From an uncultured Eubacteriales bacterium (GTDB lineage: Bacteria; Bacillota; Clostridia; Christensenellales; CAG-138), in assembly GCA_900546845.1 (NCBI GenBank), contig UREK01000012.1:7202-71201 (forward strand): 64,000 nt of DNA. Direction: 5' to 3'. Shown piece after piece: positions 25,750-34,916 of the stretch. The position numbers were made by a program, and so were the translations under genes. Position 1 is the stretch's first letter. Every line of letters starts with the position of its first letter. The notes under the pieces were generated by a model. The model searched no databases, was not told the origin of the DNA, and was given only the letters and a program-made list of their open reading frames with translations.

Positions 25750-27231
25750 TTAATAAAGCGTCTCGATGTCGCAGAGGATCTCATCCGTCAGCGAGAGCAG
25801 GCGGCAGATATTGAGCGCGTCCCGCGGGCAGCCCTGCTCGCGCGTGACGCGGTAAAGGCCGTAGTTCATGTGCGCGGCGATCACGTCCGCGCCCTGCTCA
25901 GGTGAAGCAAGGGCGATCTCCCCCTTGACCCGGTCGGTATCCATATCCCGGAGGCCTACCACCTCGTAATGCAGGGAAGCCTCCTGCGCCACACCGTCAT
26001 AATGCGTGGTGAGCACGCTCACGGCCCCCTGCCGGTTCAGATAGCGCGTCACAGCGCGCACGATCATCGCGCCCTCCTCCGGGTTGGTGCCGCGGGCGAA
26101 TTCGTCGAGCAGGATCATGTGCAGCCCCTCTGGCTTCTCCCCGCCGCTCCCAAGGCCGCAGTCTGCAAGCACCTCGTTGAAGCGCACGATCTCCGCGCCG
26201 AAGCTCGAAAGCCCCCGGTCCACATTCTCCAGGTCCTCGGAGACGACATGTACCCCGTCGAACAGCGGCAGGCGCGCCCGCTTCGCAAACGGCAGGATGC
26301 CCGCCGAAAGCGCGAACGCGTTGAGCGCGATGGTCTTAAGCGCCACGCTTTTGCCGCCCATATTCGCCCCGGTGATGACCGTCGCCCCTTTCCCGGCCGC
26401 GATGGACACGGGCGTGAACACACGCTTGCGCTCCGCGAGCGCGTCCGCGATGCGCGGGTTCACCATGTCCTCCATCTCCAGCGCGCCGTCCGTCAGCTCC
26501 GGCATCACGCCGCCATAGCGCCGCGCAAGGCGCGCGCGGGCCAGCGTGAAATCAAACGCGCCAATCGCGTCCATGCAGGCGAGGATGCCCGGCAAAAACG
26601 GCTTAAGCCCTTCGGAAAGCGCCGCGCGCACGGCGCGCTCCTCCTCGTCCTCCGCCGCGGCAAGGCGCGCGCGCGTCGCCATGAGCGGGGCGCGCTCCGC
26701 CTCGGTCTTTGCCCGGCGCAGTTCCTCCTCCACCAGGCGTTTTTCCCTGCGCGCGGCGCGCAGCGCCTGCGAATAGGCGTCCGGGATGAAGAAGGTTGCC
26801 GCATGCTGGCCGTCGAGGTCGAGCAGCGCAAGCGCCTCGGACTGGGCGCGGATCTCGACGCCGGTCAGCCGCGCTTCTTCATTGATCCGCGCGAATACGG
26901 GGGCGATCAGCTCGCTCTGGAGCAGGAAGCGCTTGAGTTCAAACAGCTCCACCTCGTTAAGAGGCCCTTCCGCACAGCGCTCCACGGAGCGCCGGATGTC
27001 CTTGAGCTGCATCATCAGCCGCTCGATGCGGCCATATTCCGCCGCGCAGGGCTCGAGCGTATCCATTACGGCGCAGACATTGCGCAGATCCGCAAGCAGC
27101 ACCTCCGCCTCATCGGAAGCGTAAAAGCGCAGCCTGCGCACGCGCGCGTCGCCATAGGGCGAATCGCACCGCAGCGCGTCCACCACGTAACGGAAGCCGA
27201 TGTTTTCCTGTTGCGCAAAGTTCAGGCTCAT
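25750..27231 (-). CDS. kamC: Lysine 5,6-aminomutase reactivase ATPase (MutS-related)
   Basis: This 493-residue protein has a MutS-like core and ABC ATPase: Walker A GANMGGKSVALKT (about 295-307), EFARGTNPEEGAM as the Walker B/signature region, and a following H-loop TTHYDG. It lacks mismatch-recognition domains. In lysine fermenters such a gene (kamC) is linked to the 5,6-aminomutase and proposed to swap out damaged B12. Its start overlaps the kamB stop by 4 bp. It ends 56 bp before the lysine promoter, so it is not under the riboswitch. Confidence 0.88.
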   Translation of the reverse strand: MSLNFAQQENIGFRYVVDALRCDSPYGDARVRRLRFYASDEAEVLLADLRNVCAVMDTLEPCAAEYGRIERLMMQLKDIRRSVERCAEGPLNEVELFELKRFLLQSELIAPVFARINEEARLTGVEIRAQSEALALLDLDGQHAATFFIPDAYSQALRAARREKRLVEEELRRAKTEAERAPLMATRARLAAAEDEEERAVRAALSEGLKPFLPGILACMDAIGAFDFTLARARLARRYGGVMPELTDGALEMEDMVNPRIADALAERKRVFTPVSIAAGKGATVITGANMGGKSVALKTIALNAFALSAGILPFAKRARLPLFDGVHVVSEDLENVDRGLSSFGAEIVRFNEVLADCGLGSGGEKPEGLHMILLDEFARGTNPEEGAMIVRAVTRYLNRQGAVSVLTTHYDGVAQEASLHYEVVGLRDMDTDRVKGEIALASPEQGADVIAAHMNYGLYRVTREQGCPRDALNICRLLSLTDEILCDIETLY

Positions 27232-28349
27232 TGTAACTCCTCATTTCCACAGCAATGACTGTAATCCACATTCCGCTCCGCTTCCTCCCGCGCTGCGATG
27301 CGCGCCCGGTCGTCCGCGCGCCGGGCCTCCTCTTCCGGGCTCATGTCCTCAAGCACGTTGAGCACCGGCACGTCCACCCGCGCCTGCATGCGCTCCTTGA
27401 GCGCGTCCTTGTCAAGATCAAACCCATAGGCGGAAAACGGGTTTACGGTGATGGCTGCGACGCGCGTTGCGCGCGCGACGGCGAGCGAAATGCCGCGCAG
27501 GGCCAGCTTGTCGAACGTATCCCGGCAGATGAGCAGCTTGCTGCCATCCTCGGCCGAAAGGCTGAGCCCACCGAAGCGCTTCCCAGTCATCAGCACGGGC
27601 TTTAAGAGCGCGTCCGTCACCGCGCCCGCCACGTAGACCGCGCGCACGCCCGCGTAGGCGGGGCTTCTCAGCGCATCCGCCAGCGAAAGCGCCTGCGGCA
27701 GCGGGCGCAGCTCCCCATCCTCCATGCGAAAAAGCGCCTTGCCCGGGCAAGCTGCGCGCTCCGCCTCGGTAAAATCGTTTTGCTCCGGGAGCGTCAAAAG
27801 CATCGCCGCAAAGGCGGTATCCTCGATGACGGCGTCGATGTCCCGGCTGTAGGAAGCGCCCGTGCAGAGCACCGTCGCCTCGCTGACCGCCGGGGCGCAG
27901 AGCGTCTTGCGGCTGAGCGCGCCGTCCACAATCGCCACGTCCGCGCCAAGGGAAAAGAACATTCCAGAAAGCTTTGCAAGCTGCGCCGTGATGGAAGGCC
28001 CCGCGAGCTGGACGCTGCCGTCGCTACGGGCGCGCACGAGCACGACCTCCCCAAGCGGCGTCGGGAAGCCCGTCGTTTCGACAATTTCCCGGGAAATGTC
28101 GCAATATTTGAGCATTTCGAGCGCGGTGGCGATGAGCGTCCCCTCCCGCACATAGATGCCGGGCTTGTGCGTCTGCGTCACCACATCCACGCTTTCGCCG
28201 TCCCGGCCGATGCTCGTGAGGCCGAGCGTCTTGCCCGTCATCTGCATCTCCGCAAGGATGCGGTTGAGCACGGTAGTCTTGCCCGCGTTCTTGCACATGC
28301 CGATGATGGAAAGCGATTTGTAGGGTTCGATGAACGGTAATAAAAGCAT
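27228..28349 (-). CDS. kamB: Lysine 5,6-aminomutase reactivase subunit KamB
   Basis: The 373-residue protein has a P-loop near its start (GMCKNAGKTT) and a long C-terminal region without another known domain. Genes of this type sit directly before the MutS-like kamC in lysine-fermentation clusters. The proposed role is GTP/ATP-driven reactivation of KamDE, from context and not from direct proof. The start at 28,349 has GGGAGG 4 bp upstream, a short gap; an in-frame ATG at 28,373 is possible but lacks a site. Confidence 0.82.
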   Translation of the reverse strand: MLLLPFIEPYKSLSIIGMCKNAGKTTVLNRILAEMQMTGKTLGLTSIGRDGESVDVVTQTHKPGIYVREGTLIATALEMLKYCDISREIVETTGFPTPLGEVVLVRARSDGSVQLAGPSITAQLAKLSGMFFSLGADVAIVDGALSRKTLCAPAVSEATVLCTGASYSRDIDAVIEDTAFAAMLLTLPEQNDFTEAERAACPGKALFRMEDGELRPLPQALSLADALRSPAYAGVRAVYVAGAVTDALLKPVLMTGKRFGGLSLSAEDGSKLLICRDTFDKLALRGISLAVARATRVAAITVNPFSAYGFDLDKDALKERMQARVDVPVLNVLEDMSPEEEARRADDRARIAAREEAERNVDYSHCCGNEELQ

Positions 28350-28371
28350 AGCGCCTCCCGCGGCGCACGGC

Positions 28372-28388
28372 AAAAAGGCCGCGCGGCC
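28372..28388 (-). terminator. GC palindrome with T-run in the kamB leader
   Basis: Minus-strand GGCCGCGCGGCC is self-complementary and followed by TTTTT, 22 bp before the kamB start. It could attenuate kamB transcription or end read-through from upstream. The stem is short-looped, so it is a weaker case. Confidence 0.4.
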
Positions 28389-28468
28389 GTATGTGTCTGT
28401 ATCATATCACACCGCGGGCGGCTTGTGTACCCCCTGCGCGGCCGGGACCGCCGCCCATGCAGGAAAAC

Positions 28469-28509
28469 AGGGCCGGCGCGCGCCGGCCCTGCGGCCGGTT
28501 AACCGGCCG
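28469..28509 (-). terminator. Pair of perfect palindromes after the amidohydrolase gene
   Basis: A 22-nt palindrome (28,469-28,490, AGGGCCGGCGC and its mirror) lies next to an 18-nt one (28,492-28,509, CGGCCGGTT and its mirror). On the minus strand the first is followed by GTTTTCC. They sit just past the stop at 28,525 and probably end that transcript. Confidence 0.6.
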
Positions 28510-28524
28510 AGCGTTTCCAATAAA

Positions 28525-29658
28525 TTATTCGTCCATCGGGACGGGCTTACCGTCGATGAACACGGCTATCACCTCGCCGGAGACCTCCATCACGTCGCCA
28601 CGGCAGAGCACGAGATCCGCGTCCTTGCCAACCTCGATGGAGCCGACGCGGTCCGCGACGCCGATATGCTCGGCCGCGTTGATCGTGATCGCGCGCAGCG
28701 CGTCGTAGCGGTCCATGCCGTCCGCCACGGCAAGCCCGGCGCACAGGGGCAGGTATTTCTGCGGGATGACCGGCGCGTCCGTGATGATGCTCACATGCCC
28801 GCCCGCCTTGGCGAGCACGCCCGGCGTGGCGAACGTCTTGTTGCGCAGCTCAAACTTGGATGCGTGGCCGAACGACGGGCCGACAGCCATCGGGTAGCCC
28901 TCCGCAGCGAGCTGCTCCGCGACGAGGTGGCCCTCCGTGCAGTGCTCAAGCGTCAGCCTGAGGCCGAATTCCTTGGCAATGCGGATGGCCGTGAACAGGT
29001 CGTTCGCCTGGTGCGCATGCGCCTTGAGCGGCATTTTCCCTTCGATGACCGGCAGCATCGCCTCGAGCTTCATGTCAAACGCAACGTCCTTGCCGGCGTC
29101 CTTCCTGCGTTTATAATCCTGTGTGCGCAGGAGCATTTCGCGCAGCTTTGCCGCCGTGGACATGCGCGTGGAGATCCCCTTTTCGCGGTAGCAGCGCTTG
29201 GGGTTTTCACCGAAGGCGCATTTCATCGCCACGTTGTCGCGCACGACCATGTCGTCCACCCGGTTGCCCACGGTCTTGATCGCAAGGAACGTGCCGCCCA
29301 GCACGTTGGCGGAGCCCGGGCCGGTGCATATCGTCGTAACGCCCGCGCGGGCGGCCTCACGCAGGGCCTGATCCGTCGGCTCCACACCGTCGATCGCCCG
29401 CAGATGGGGCACAAGCGCATCGTTCATCTCGTTGTAATCCGCGCCCTCGTAACCGATGCCATACCCGTGCAGGCCGATGTGGCAGTGCGCTTCCACAAAG
29501 CCGGGATACAGGTTGAGGCCGGCCGCGTCGAACACTTCCTCACCCTTCGCGTCAAGGTTCTGGCCGATCCCGGCGATCTTCCCCGCCTGAACCAGCACGT
29601 CTGCCGCAAAAGGCTCCCGATCCACCGCGGTGTATACCGTCGCATTTTTGAAAAGCAT
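28525..29658 (-). CDS. Metal-dependent amidohydrolase (imidazolonepropionase-like)
   Basis: The 377-residue TIM-barrel hydrolase carries HCH at residues 58-60, KAHAHQ and LEHCTEG in the middle, and ITDAPV with the late metal aspartate. NAAEHIGVADRVGSI is the typical C-terminal amidohydrolase segment. The substrate is not evident; it could be a cyclic amide or peptide-like compound. It lies upstream of kamB on the same strand, but the palindromes between suggest separate transcripts. AAGGAGGGGG lies just before its ATG. Confidence 0.82.
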   Translation of the reverse strand: MLFKNATVYTAVDREPFAADVLVQAGKIAGIGQNLDAKGEEVFDAAGLNLYPGFVEAHCHIGLHGYGIGYEGADYNEMNDALVPHLRAIDGVEPTDQALREAARAGVTTICTGPGSANVLGGTFLAIKTVGNRVDDMVVRDNVAMKCAFGENPKRCYREKGISTRMSTAAKLREMLLRTQDYKRRKDAGKDVAFDMKLEAMLPVIEGKMPLKAHAHQANDLFTAIRIAKEFGLRLTLEHCTEGHLVAEQLAAEGYPMAVGPSFGHASKFELRNKTFATPGVLAKAGGHVSIITDAPVIPQKYLPLCAGLAVADGMDRYDALRAITINAAEHIGVADRVGSIEVGKDADLVLCRGDVMEVSGEVIAVFIDGKPVPMDE

Positions 29659-29748
29659 GAATCCCCCTCCTTAACCGATGTTCTGTATTTATTTTTATAA
29701 TATTGTAGCATGGCGCGGAAGGGGGATGCAAGCGTGCTTCGCGGCGGT

Positions 29749-30810
29749 TCAGGCCTGCGGCGGCTCCTCCCGCAGCAGCGCGAGCGCCGCCTCGTATTGC
29801 GGCATCCCCCGCAGCGGGGCGAAGGTATCCTCCCGCTCCAGCGCGGCGGCGAACCCCTGCCGCATGGCGGCAAACGAGCGGACCATGCCGCCCGCTTCCT
29901 TCCCAAGCAGCGAGAACAGCGGAGAACCGCCCCATTCCGGCGGCGCAGCAAGGAAGTGCGCAAGGCGCAGCAGGTGTTCCGCCGCACGCGGGTAATTGCC
30001 CGCGCGGATGTAGGTTTCCACGTAGAGCGCGTCCTGCATCGAGTAGGGGAAGCCCACCGCCTCCGCGCATGCTTCGAGCGCCCGGATGACCGTGAGCGCC
30101 TCCTCCGGCTCTGCAAAGGGCGTGCCCGCGAGGCGCATCAGGCAGGTCTGCGCCGTGTTGAACGCGCGCAGCAGCTCCGTTTGCAGGATACGCTTCGCCC
30201 GCTCTGTCTCCCCGCGCTTTTCCGCGATGAGCGCCCGGAGCATCGCCGCATCCGGCGCGGGGCTGGGCAGGCCGTCCAGCAGGGCTTCCGCCCGTTCCAG
30301 CTCGCCGTCCCCGGCGCAAAGCCCCGCAAGCATGTGCGCCGCCTGTGCGGCATAGCGCAGGTCGTCTCCTTCCGCCGCGGCCGATAGGAGCGCCTTCGCC
30401 CGGGCGCGGTCGGCGGCGTCCTCCGCCCCGCCCGCCCACATCGGCAGACCCATCAGCAGCGCCGCGAGCTGATATTGCAGCGCCGGGCAGTCCGGGTATT
30501 CCCGCAAAAGCGCCTCAATGCGCGTCCGCGCCGCACCCGCGTCCCCGGAAAGCGCCAGCTCCGCCACTTCGTTTACATAAGCGGCGCACTCCTTCTCCGA
30601 GGGCTGCGCCGTGAAATCTAAAAGCGCGTTTACGTCCGTCCGCAGCGCACGTGCGAGCGGGGAAAGCAGCGCAACATCCGGGCAGCTCGCGCCCGTCTCC
30701 CATTTGCTGACCGCCGCTGCGGACACGCCTACGGCGCTCGCAAGCGCCTCCTGCGTCATGCCCCTTCGCCTGCGCAGGGCCGCAATGGTTTCGCCGATCT
30801 TCCATTCCAT
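29749..30810 (-). CDS. XRE-type regulator with TPR-like helical repeats
   Basis: Residues 1-60 are a Cro/C1 helix-turn-helix (MTQEALASAVGVSAAAVSKWE). The rest, to 353, is alpha-helical with alanine-rich repeats of TPR type (EALLREYPDCPALQYQ and similar). This layout is common in Firmicutes regulators that sense peptides or proteins through the repeats. It is divergent from a MATE exporter, with a dyad between them, so the exporter may be its target. Confidence 0.82.
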   Translation of the reverse strand: MEWKIGETIAALRRRRGMTQEALASAVGVSAAAVSKWETGASCPDVALLSPLARALRTDVNALLDFTAQPSEKECAAYVNEVAELALSGDAGAARTRIEALLREYPDCPALQYQLAALLMGLPMWAGGAEDAADRARAKALLSAAAEGDDLRYAAQAAHMLAGLCAGDGELERAEALLDGLPSPAPDAAMLRALIAEKRGETERAKRILQTELLRAFNTAQTCLMRLAGTPFAEPEEALTVIRALEACAEAVGFPYSMQDALYVETYIRAGNYPRAAEHLLRLAHFLAAPPEWGGSPLFSLLGKEAGGMVRSFAAMRQGFAAALEREDTFAPLRGMPQYEAALALLREEPPQA

Positions 30811-30889
30811 TCGTTCCGTCCTCCCTTTTTGCTTTGGCGGCCGCCTGCTTTTATGATACCCGCGCGGTGCAGAACACGCAACGGAGGCG

Positions 30890-30920
30890 CGTTCAACCTT
30901 TCGTACGAATTTGTTGAACG
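30890..30920. promoter_or_regulatory. Dyad in the XRE-TPR / MATE intergenic region
   Basis: CGTTCAAC and GTTGAACG flank the palindrome TCGTACGA in 31 bp. A third CGTTCAA half-site follows at 30,922, and TTTGTC/GACAAA makes another short dyad at 30,939-30,956. It is a plausible operator for the divergent regulator. No strong promoter boxes stand out. Confidence 0.45.
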
Positions 30921-31016
30921 GCGTTCAAGCCTGCATGCTTTGTCCTGAAAGACAAAATGCACTTTCCGCGCTCCTGCGGTTGCATTTTAAAAGCGAGAGG
31001 TATAGAATAACATGCA

Positions 31017-32405
31017 GTGGCTACTTTACTGAAAAAATGGAAGGATACCTATCTCGCGCCCGCCTCCTTTTACGGAAAGATCGGGCGCATTGCTTTGCCC
31101 ATTGCCGGGCAGCAGATCCTCAACCAGGGCGCCGGCTTTGTGGATACCATCATGGTAAGCCGCGTGGGCGGCGTGGGCGCGGTCGCCGTCGCCACGCAGC
31201 TGGACATGCTGCTTGGCCCGGTTTCCTTCGGCATCAACTCCGGCGTCAATATCTATTCCTCCCAGTTCTTCGGCGCAAAGGATTGGAACTCGCTCAAAAA
31301 GTGTTTTGGCTTCCAGCTCCTGCTCAATTTGCTCAGCGCGCTGCTGTTTTTCGCCGTGGCGCAGTTTGCCGGGCATAGCGTGCTGCGCTTTTATGCGAGC
31401 GGCGACGCTTCGCTGATCGGCCTTGGGTGGCAGTATCTACGCATCGCCTGCTTCGGTTATTTCTTTAATGCGCTCATCAGCGCGTTTTCCTTCATGTACC
31501 GCAGCATCCAGCAGACCCAGATTCCCATGATGATCGGGATCGGGGTGAACATCCTCAACGCCTGCTTGAACTACCTGCTGATTTTCGGGAAATTCGGCCT
31601 GCCTCAGATGGGCATAGCCGGCGCGGCGCTTGCCACCGTCATCGCCAACGCCTGCGGCGCCCTTGCGCATATCGTCTATGCCGTCGCCACACAGCAGCCC
31701 TTCCTCGGCTCTTTCCGGGAGATGACGGCCTGGAGCGGCACCTTTATCAAGCCCATTGTGAAACGGATGCTGCCGCTTATCGCCAACGAAGCCATTTTCG
31801 GCCTTGGCAACACCATGTATGTGAAAGCGTACGGCCTTCTCAGCCCCGATGCGCTGTCGATTTATAAAATCGGCAACACGGTAGGCAGCTTCTTCTATGT
31901 CGCGGTACAAGGAATCAACAGCGCAGTGGGGCTCATCGTCGGCGAACAGCTGGGGCGGGGCGACCTTGCGGAAGCAAAGCGCTGCGTAAAGTACCTGTTC
32001 CCCGTATCCGCCGTGCTTGCGGCCTGCGTGGCGCTTTTGATTTCCCTGCTGGCGGAGCCGCTCGTGGGCCTATTCGGCCTCGCCGACGCTTCCATCGCAT
32101 CCGGCGCGGTGCTCATGGTGCGACTGTTCTCCGTGCGCATCGCCGCAAGGCTCTTCAACGTCATCTTCATGTCCACGATCCGGGCCGGGGGCGATTCCGT
32201 TTTCCTGATGTTCCTCGACTGCGGCATCGTCTGGCTTGTGGGCGTTCCGCTTGCATTCCTTTCTGTTTATGCGTTCCATGTGACCTCAATCGCCGCCATG
32301 TTCGCCATCATCCAGTGCGAGCAGCTGGTGCGCATGCTCATCGGCTACCGCCGCTACAAACAGGGGAAATGGTGCCGGAACTTGACGGCGGAAACGCAAG
32401 GGTAA
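31017..32405 (+). CDS. MATE family multidrug/sodium antiporter
   Basis: This 462-residue membrane protein has about 12 hydrophobic segments and the MATE pattern: PIAGQQILNQGAGFVDTIMV near the start (two parts, PIAGQQIL and GFVDTIMVSRVG), NSGVNIYSSQFFG and, after the midpoint repeat, EQLGRGD. It exports drugs or cationic metabolites in exchange for Na+ or H+. The start is GTG at 31,017; an ATG five bases earlier is out of frame. GAGAGG lies about 17 bp upstream, so the start is not firm. Confidence 0.88.
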   Translation: MATLLKKWKDTYLAPASFYGKIGRIALPIAGQQILNQGAGFVDTIMVSRVGGVGAVAVATQLDMLLGPVSFGINSGVNIYSSQFFGAKDWNSLKKCFGFQLLLNLLSALLFFAVAQFAGHSVLRFYASGDASLIGLGWQYLRIACFGYFFNALISAFSFMYRSIQQTQIPMMIGIGVNILNACLNYLLIFGKFGLPQMGIAGAALATVIANACGALAHIVYAVATQQPFLGSFREMTAWSGTFIKPIVKRMLPLIANEAIFGLGNTMYVKAYGLLSPDALSIYKIGNTVGSFFYVAVQGINSAVGLIVGEQLGRGDLAEAKRCVKYLFPVSAVLAACVALLISLLAEPLVGLFGLADASIASGAVLMVRLFSVRIAARLFNVIFMSTIRAGGDSVFLMFLDCGIVWLVGVPLAFLSVYAFHVTSIAAMFAIIQCEQLVRMLIGYRRYKQGKWCRNLTAETQG

Positions 32406-32418
32406 CCTGGAAATGTTT

Positions 32419-32456
32419 CGGGCCGCAGCGTGATCTTCGCTGCGGCCCATCGTTTT
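32419..32456 (+). terminator. Terminator after the MATE gene
   Basis: GGGCCGCAGCG, loop TGATCTT and CGCTGCGGCCC form an 11-bp perfect stem followed by ATCGTTTT. It also separates this transcript from the convergent pckA. Confidence 0.88.
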
Positions 32457-32475
32457 CCCGTTCTGTTTAAATTGC

Positions 32476-34047
32476 TTACGCCTTCGGCCCCGCGTTCACA
32501 ATGTTAGCGGGCATGTTGGAATACTTCTGGAAGTTCTTCACAAAGCGGGCGGCGAGATCCTTCGCAGTGGCTTCGTATTCCGCCTGATCCTTCCAGAGCG
32601 CGCGCTGGTTCAGGAATTCATCCGGCACGTTCGGGCAGGTCTTTGGCACCATCACGTTGAAGATGGGGTCAAGTTCGAACTCCGCCTTCTCAAGCTCACC
32701 GTTGAGCGCCGCCGTGACCATCGCGCGGGTATACTTGAGCTTCATGCGGGAGCCGACGCCATATTTGCCGCCCGCCCAGCCGGTATTCACAAGGTACACC
32801 TTCGCGCCATGCTCCTCGATCTTCTTGCCGAGCATCTCCGCGTAGACGGAGGGGTGCAGCGGCAGGAACGGCGCGCCGAAGCAGGTGGAGAAAGTCGTCT
32901 GCGGCTCCACGATGCCGCGCTCCGTCCCGGCCAGCTTGGAGGTGTAGCCGGATACAAAGTGGAACATGGCCTGGTTCTTGTCGAGCCTGGAGATCGGCGG
33001 CAGCACGCCGAACGCATCCGCCGTAAGGAAGATGACCGTCTTCGGGTGGCCTGCAACGCCGGGGATCACACAGTTGGGGATGTACTCCACGGGGTAGCCC
33101 ACGCGGGTGTTCTCGGTGAGGGTCGCGTCCGTGAAGTCGAACTCGCGGGTTTCATCCTCCATGATGACGTTTTCAACAAGAGAGCCGAACTTGATCGCAT
33201 CCCAGATCTGCGGCTCGTTCTCTTTGGAAAGGTTGATGCACTTGGCATAGCAGCCGCCCTCGATGTTGAAGCAACCCTTATCGCTCCAGCCGTGCTCGTC
33301 GTCGCCGATGAGCATGCGGTTCGGGTCGGCGGAAAGGGTGGTCTTGCCCGTGCCGGAAAGGCCATAGAACAGCGCGACGTCGCCCGCTTCGCCTACGTTT
33401 GCGGAGCAATGCATGGAAAGCACGCCCTGCTTGGGAAGCAGGTAATTCATCACGGAGAAGATGGACTTCTTGATCTCGCCCGCGTACTGGCTGCCCGCGA
33501 TGAGCACGGTGCGCTTGTCGAAATTGACGAGGATCGCCGCCTCGGAGTTCACGCCATCCACAGCGGGGATGCACTTGAAGCCGGGCGCTGCGATCACGGT
33601 GAAGCCGGGGATGAAGCTCTCAAGCTGCTCCGCCGTGGGGCGCACGAGCAGCTGATGAATGAAGAGGTTCTGGCTCGCGAGCTCGTTCACCACACGCACG
33701 GGCAGGTGATAGGTCTCGTCTGCGCCGGCAAAGCCGTCGAACACGAAGATGTCGCGGCCCTGCAGATAGGCCATCATGCGATTATAGATGCCCTCGTATT
33801 TTTCCGCGCTGATGGGCACGTTCACCTTGCCCCAGTCGATGTCGTCATGGACGGCGGGGGTGTCTACCACAAAGCGGTCGTTCGGGGAACGCCCGGTGTA
33901 TTTGCCGGTCGTTACGACGAACGCACCGGTGTTCGCAAGCTTGCCTTCGCCGCGCGCGAGCGCGTGTTCCACAAGCTGCGCCGGGGTCAGGTTGCGGTAA
34001 ACCGCTTTCGGCGCGATGATCCCAAGGGATTCGATGTAGGCCTTCAT
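32476..34047 (-). CDS. pckA: Phosphoenolpyruvate carboxykinase (ATP)
   Basis: PckA interconverts oxaloacetate with PEP and CO2 using ATP/ADP. Visible marks are the kinase loop GLSGTGKTTLS, MLIGDDEHGW with metal-binding Asp residues, TGRSPNDRF and the NTGWAGG segment near the C-terminus. The 523-residue length fits the ATP-dependent family. AAAGGAG lies 7 bp before the ATG at 34,047. It could use oxaloacetate released by citrate lyase. Confidence 0.96.
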   Translation of the reverse strand: MKAYIESLGIIAPKAVYRNLTPAQLVEHALARGEGKLANTGAFVVTTGKYTGRSPNDRFVVDTPAVHDDIDWGKVNVPISAEKYEGIYNRMMAYLQGRDIFVFDGFAGADETYHLPVRVVNELASQNLFIHQLLVRPTAEQLESFIPGFTVIAAPGFKCIPAVDGVNSEAAILVNFDKRTVLIAGSQYAGEIKKSIFSVMNYLLPKQGVLSMHCSANVGEAGDVALFYGLSGTGKTTLSADPNRMLIGDDEHGWSDKGCFNIEGGCYAKCINLSKENEPQIWDAIKFGSLVENVIMEDETREFDFTDATLTENTRVGYPVEYIPNCVIPGVAGHPKTVIFLTADAFGVLPPISRLDKNQAMFHFVSGYTSKLAGTERGIVEPQTTFSTCFGAPFLPLHPSVYAEMLGKKIEEHGAKVYLVNTGWAGGKYGVGSRMKLKYTRAMVTAALNGELEKAEFELDPIFNVMVPKTCPNVPDEFLNQRALWKDQAEYEATAKDLAARFVKNFQKYSNMPANIVNAGPKA

Positions 34048-34133
34048 CTCAGTACTCCTTTGCATTTTCGCTTTTTGATCTTTTTATTTTTGAAAGGCGC
34101 AGCCCTGCGCCAACCAGGCTTTGTGCGGCGCGC

Positions 34134-34664
34134 TCAGGAATTGTCCCTGCGCCATGCGCCTTCGAACACGATGTGGCTGAGCTCGGCGCGGGGCCGGGGA
34201 GCCGGCGCTTCATCCGGCACGCCGAGCGGCGTGATTGCAACGACCTTCACCTCCCGCGGGATGCCGAGGAGGTTGCGCACCGGGTTTTCCGGGAAGTAGC
34301 CGACCCAGCAGGTGCCAAGCCCCTCCGCTGCAGCGGCGAGGACGAGATGCTCCATGCTGATCCCGCAATCCACCAGGTAGTATTCCTTGCCCGCGTTGAA
34401 GCCGCTGTCAGACGGCTCGGCGCAGAGCACGAGCGCATAGGGCGCTTTTTCGTAGCATGCTGCGGAAGGGTTGTCGATCAGCTCGCCGAGGGTTTTGCGC
34501 GTCGCGGGATCGGATACGACGATGTAGCGGTGGCACTGGCGGTTGCACCAGGAAGGGGCGAGCCGCGCCGCTTCCAGAATGCGGTCCAGCGTTTCGCGCG
34601 GGACGGGATCTTCCTTGTATTTGCGGATGCTACGCCGTGCAGCGATCGTTTCGTAAAACTCCAT
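34134..34664 (-). CDS. Nitroreductase family FMN oxidoreductase
   Basis: This 176-residue enzyme has the flavin-binding start ARRSIRKYKEDPV, the segment APSWCNRQCHRY and GLGTCWVGYF typical of the family. It would reduce nitro compounds, quinones or enones with NAD(P)H. The start at 34,664 (MEFYET) has GGAAAGGGGA upstream; a further ATG at 34,727 is in AT-rich DNA. It is 86 bp upstream of pckA, probably with its own promoter. Confidence 0.83.
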   Translation of the reverse strand: MEFYETIAARRSIRKYKEDPVPRETLDRILEAARLAPSWCNRQCHRYIVVSDPATRKTLGELIDNPSAACYEKAPYALVLCAEPSDSGFNAGKEYYLVDCGISMEHLVLAAAAEGLGTCWVGYFPENPVRNLLGIPREVKVVAITPLGVPDEAPAPRPRAELSHIVFEGAWRRDNS

Positions 34665-34916
34665 GCGTTCCCCTTTCCTCGTGCCGCAAATGCAGGATTT
34701 CCTGCGTTTTGTCTTTTTGTGCAGCAAATCATTTATTTTAGTATAGCATCACAGCCCCGTTTTTACAACCACCGCAGCGCGCAAAAGCTCGCTTCCCGCG
34801 CAGAAGTTCCGCGCTTTGGCCCGTATGCGCAATTCGCCATTGCCCTTCGCCCGCAGCGCATGGTAAAATGAAGCGGAACAGTATTCCACGAAGGAGTTTT
34901 ATCTTTAAATTAAGTT

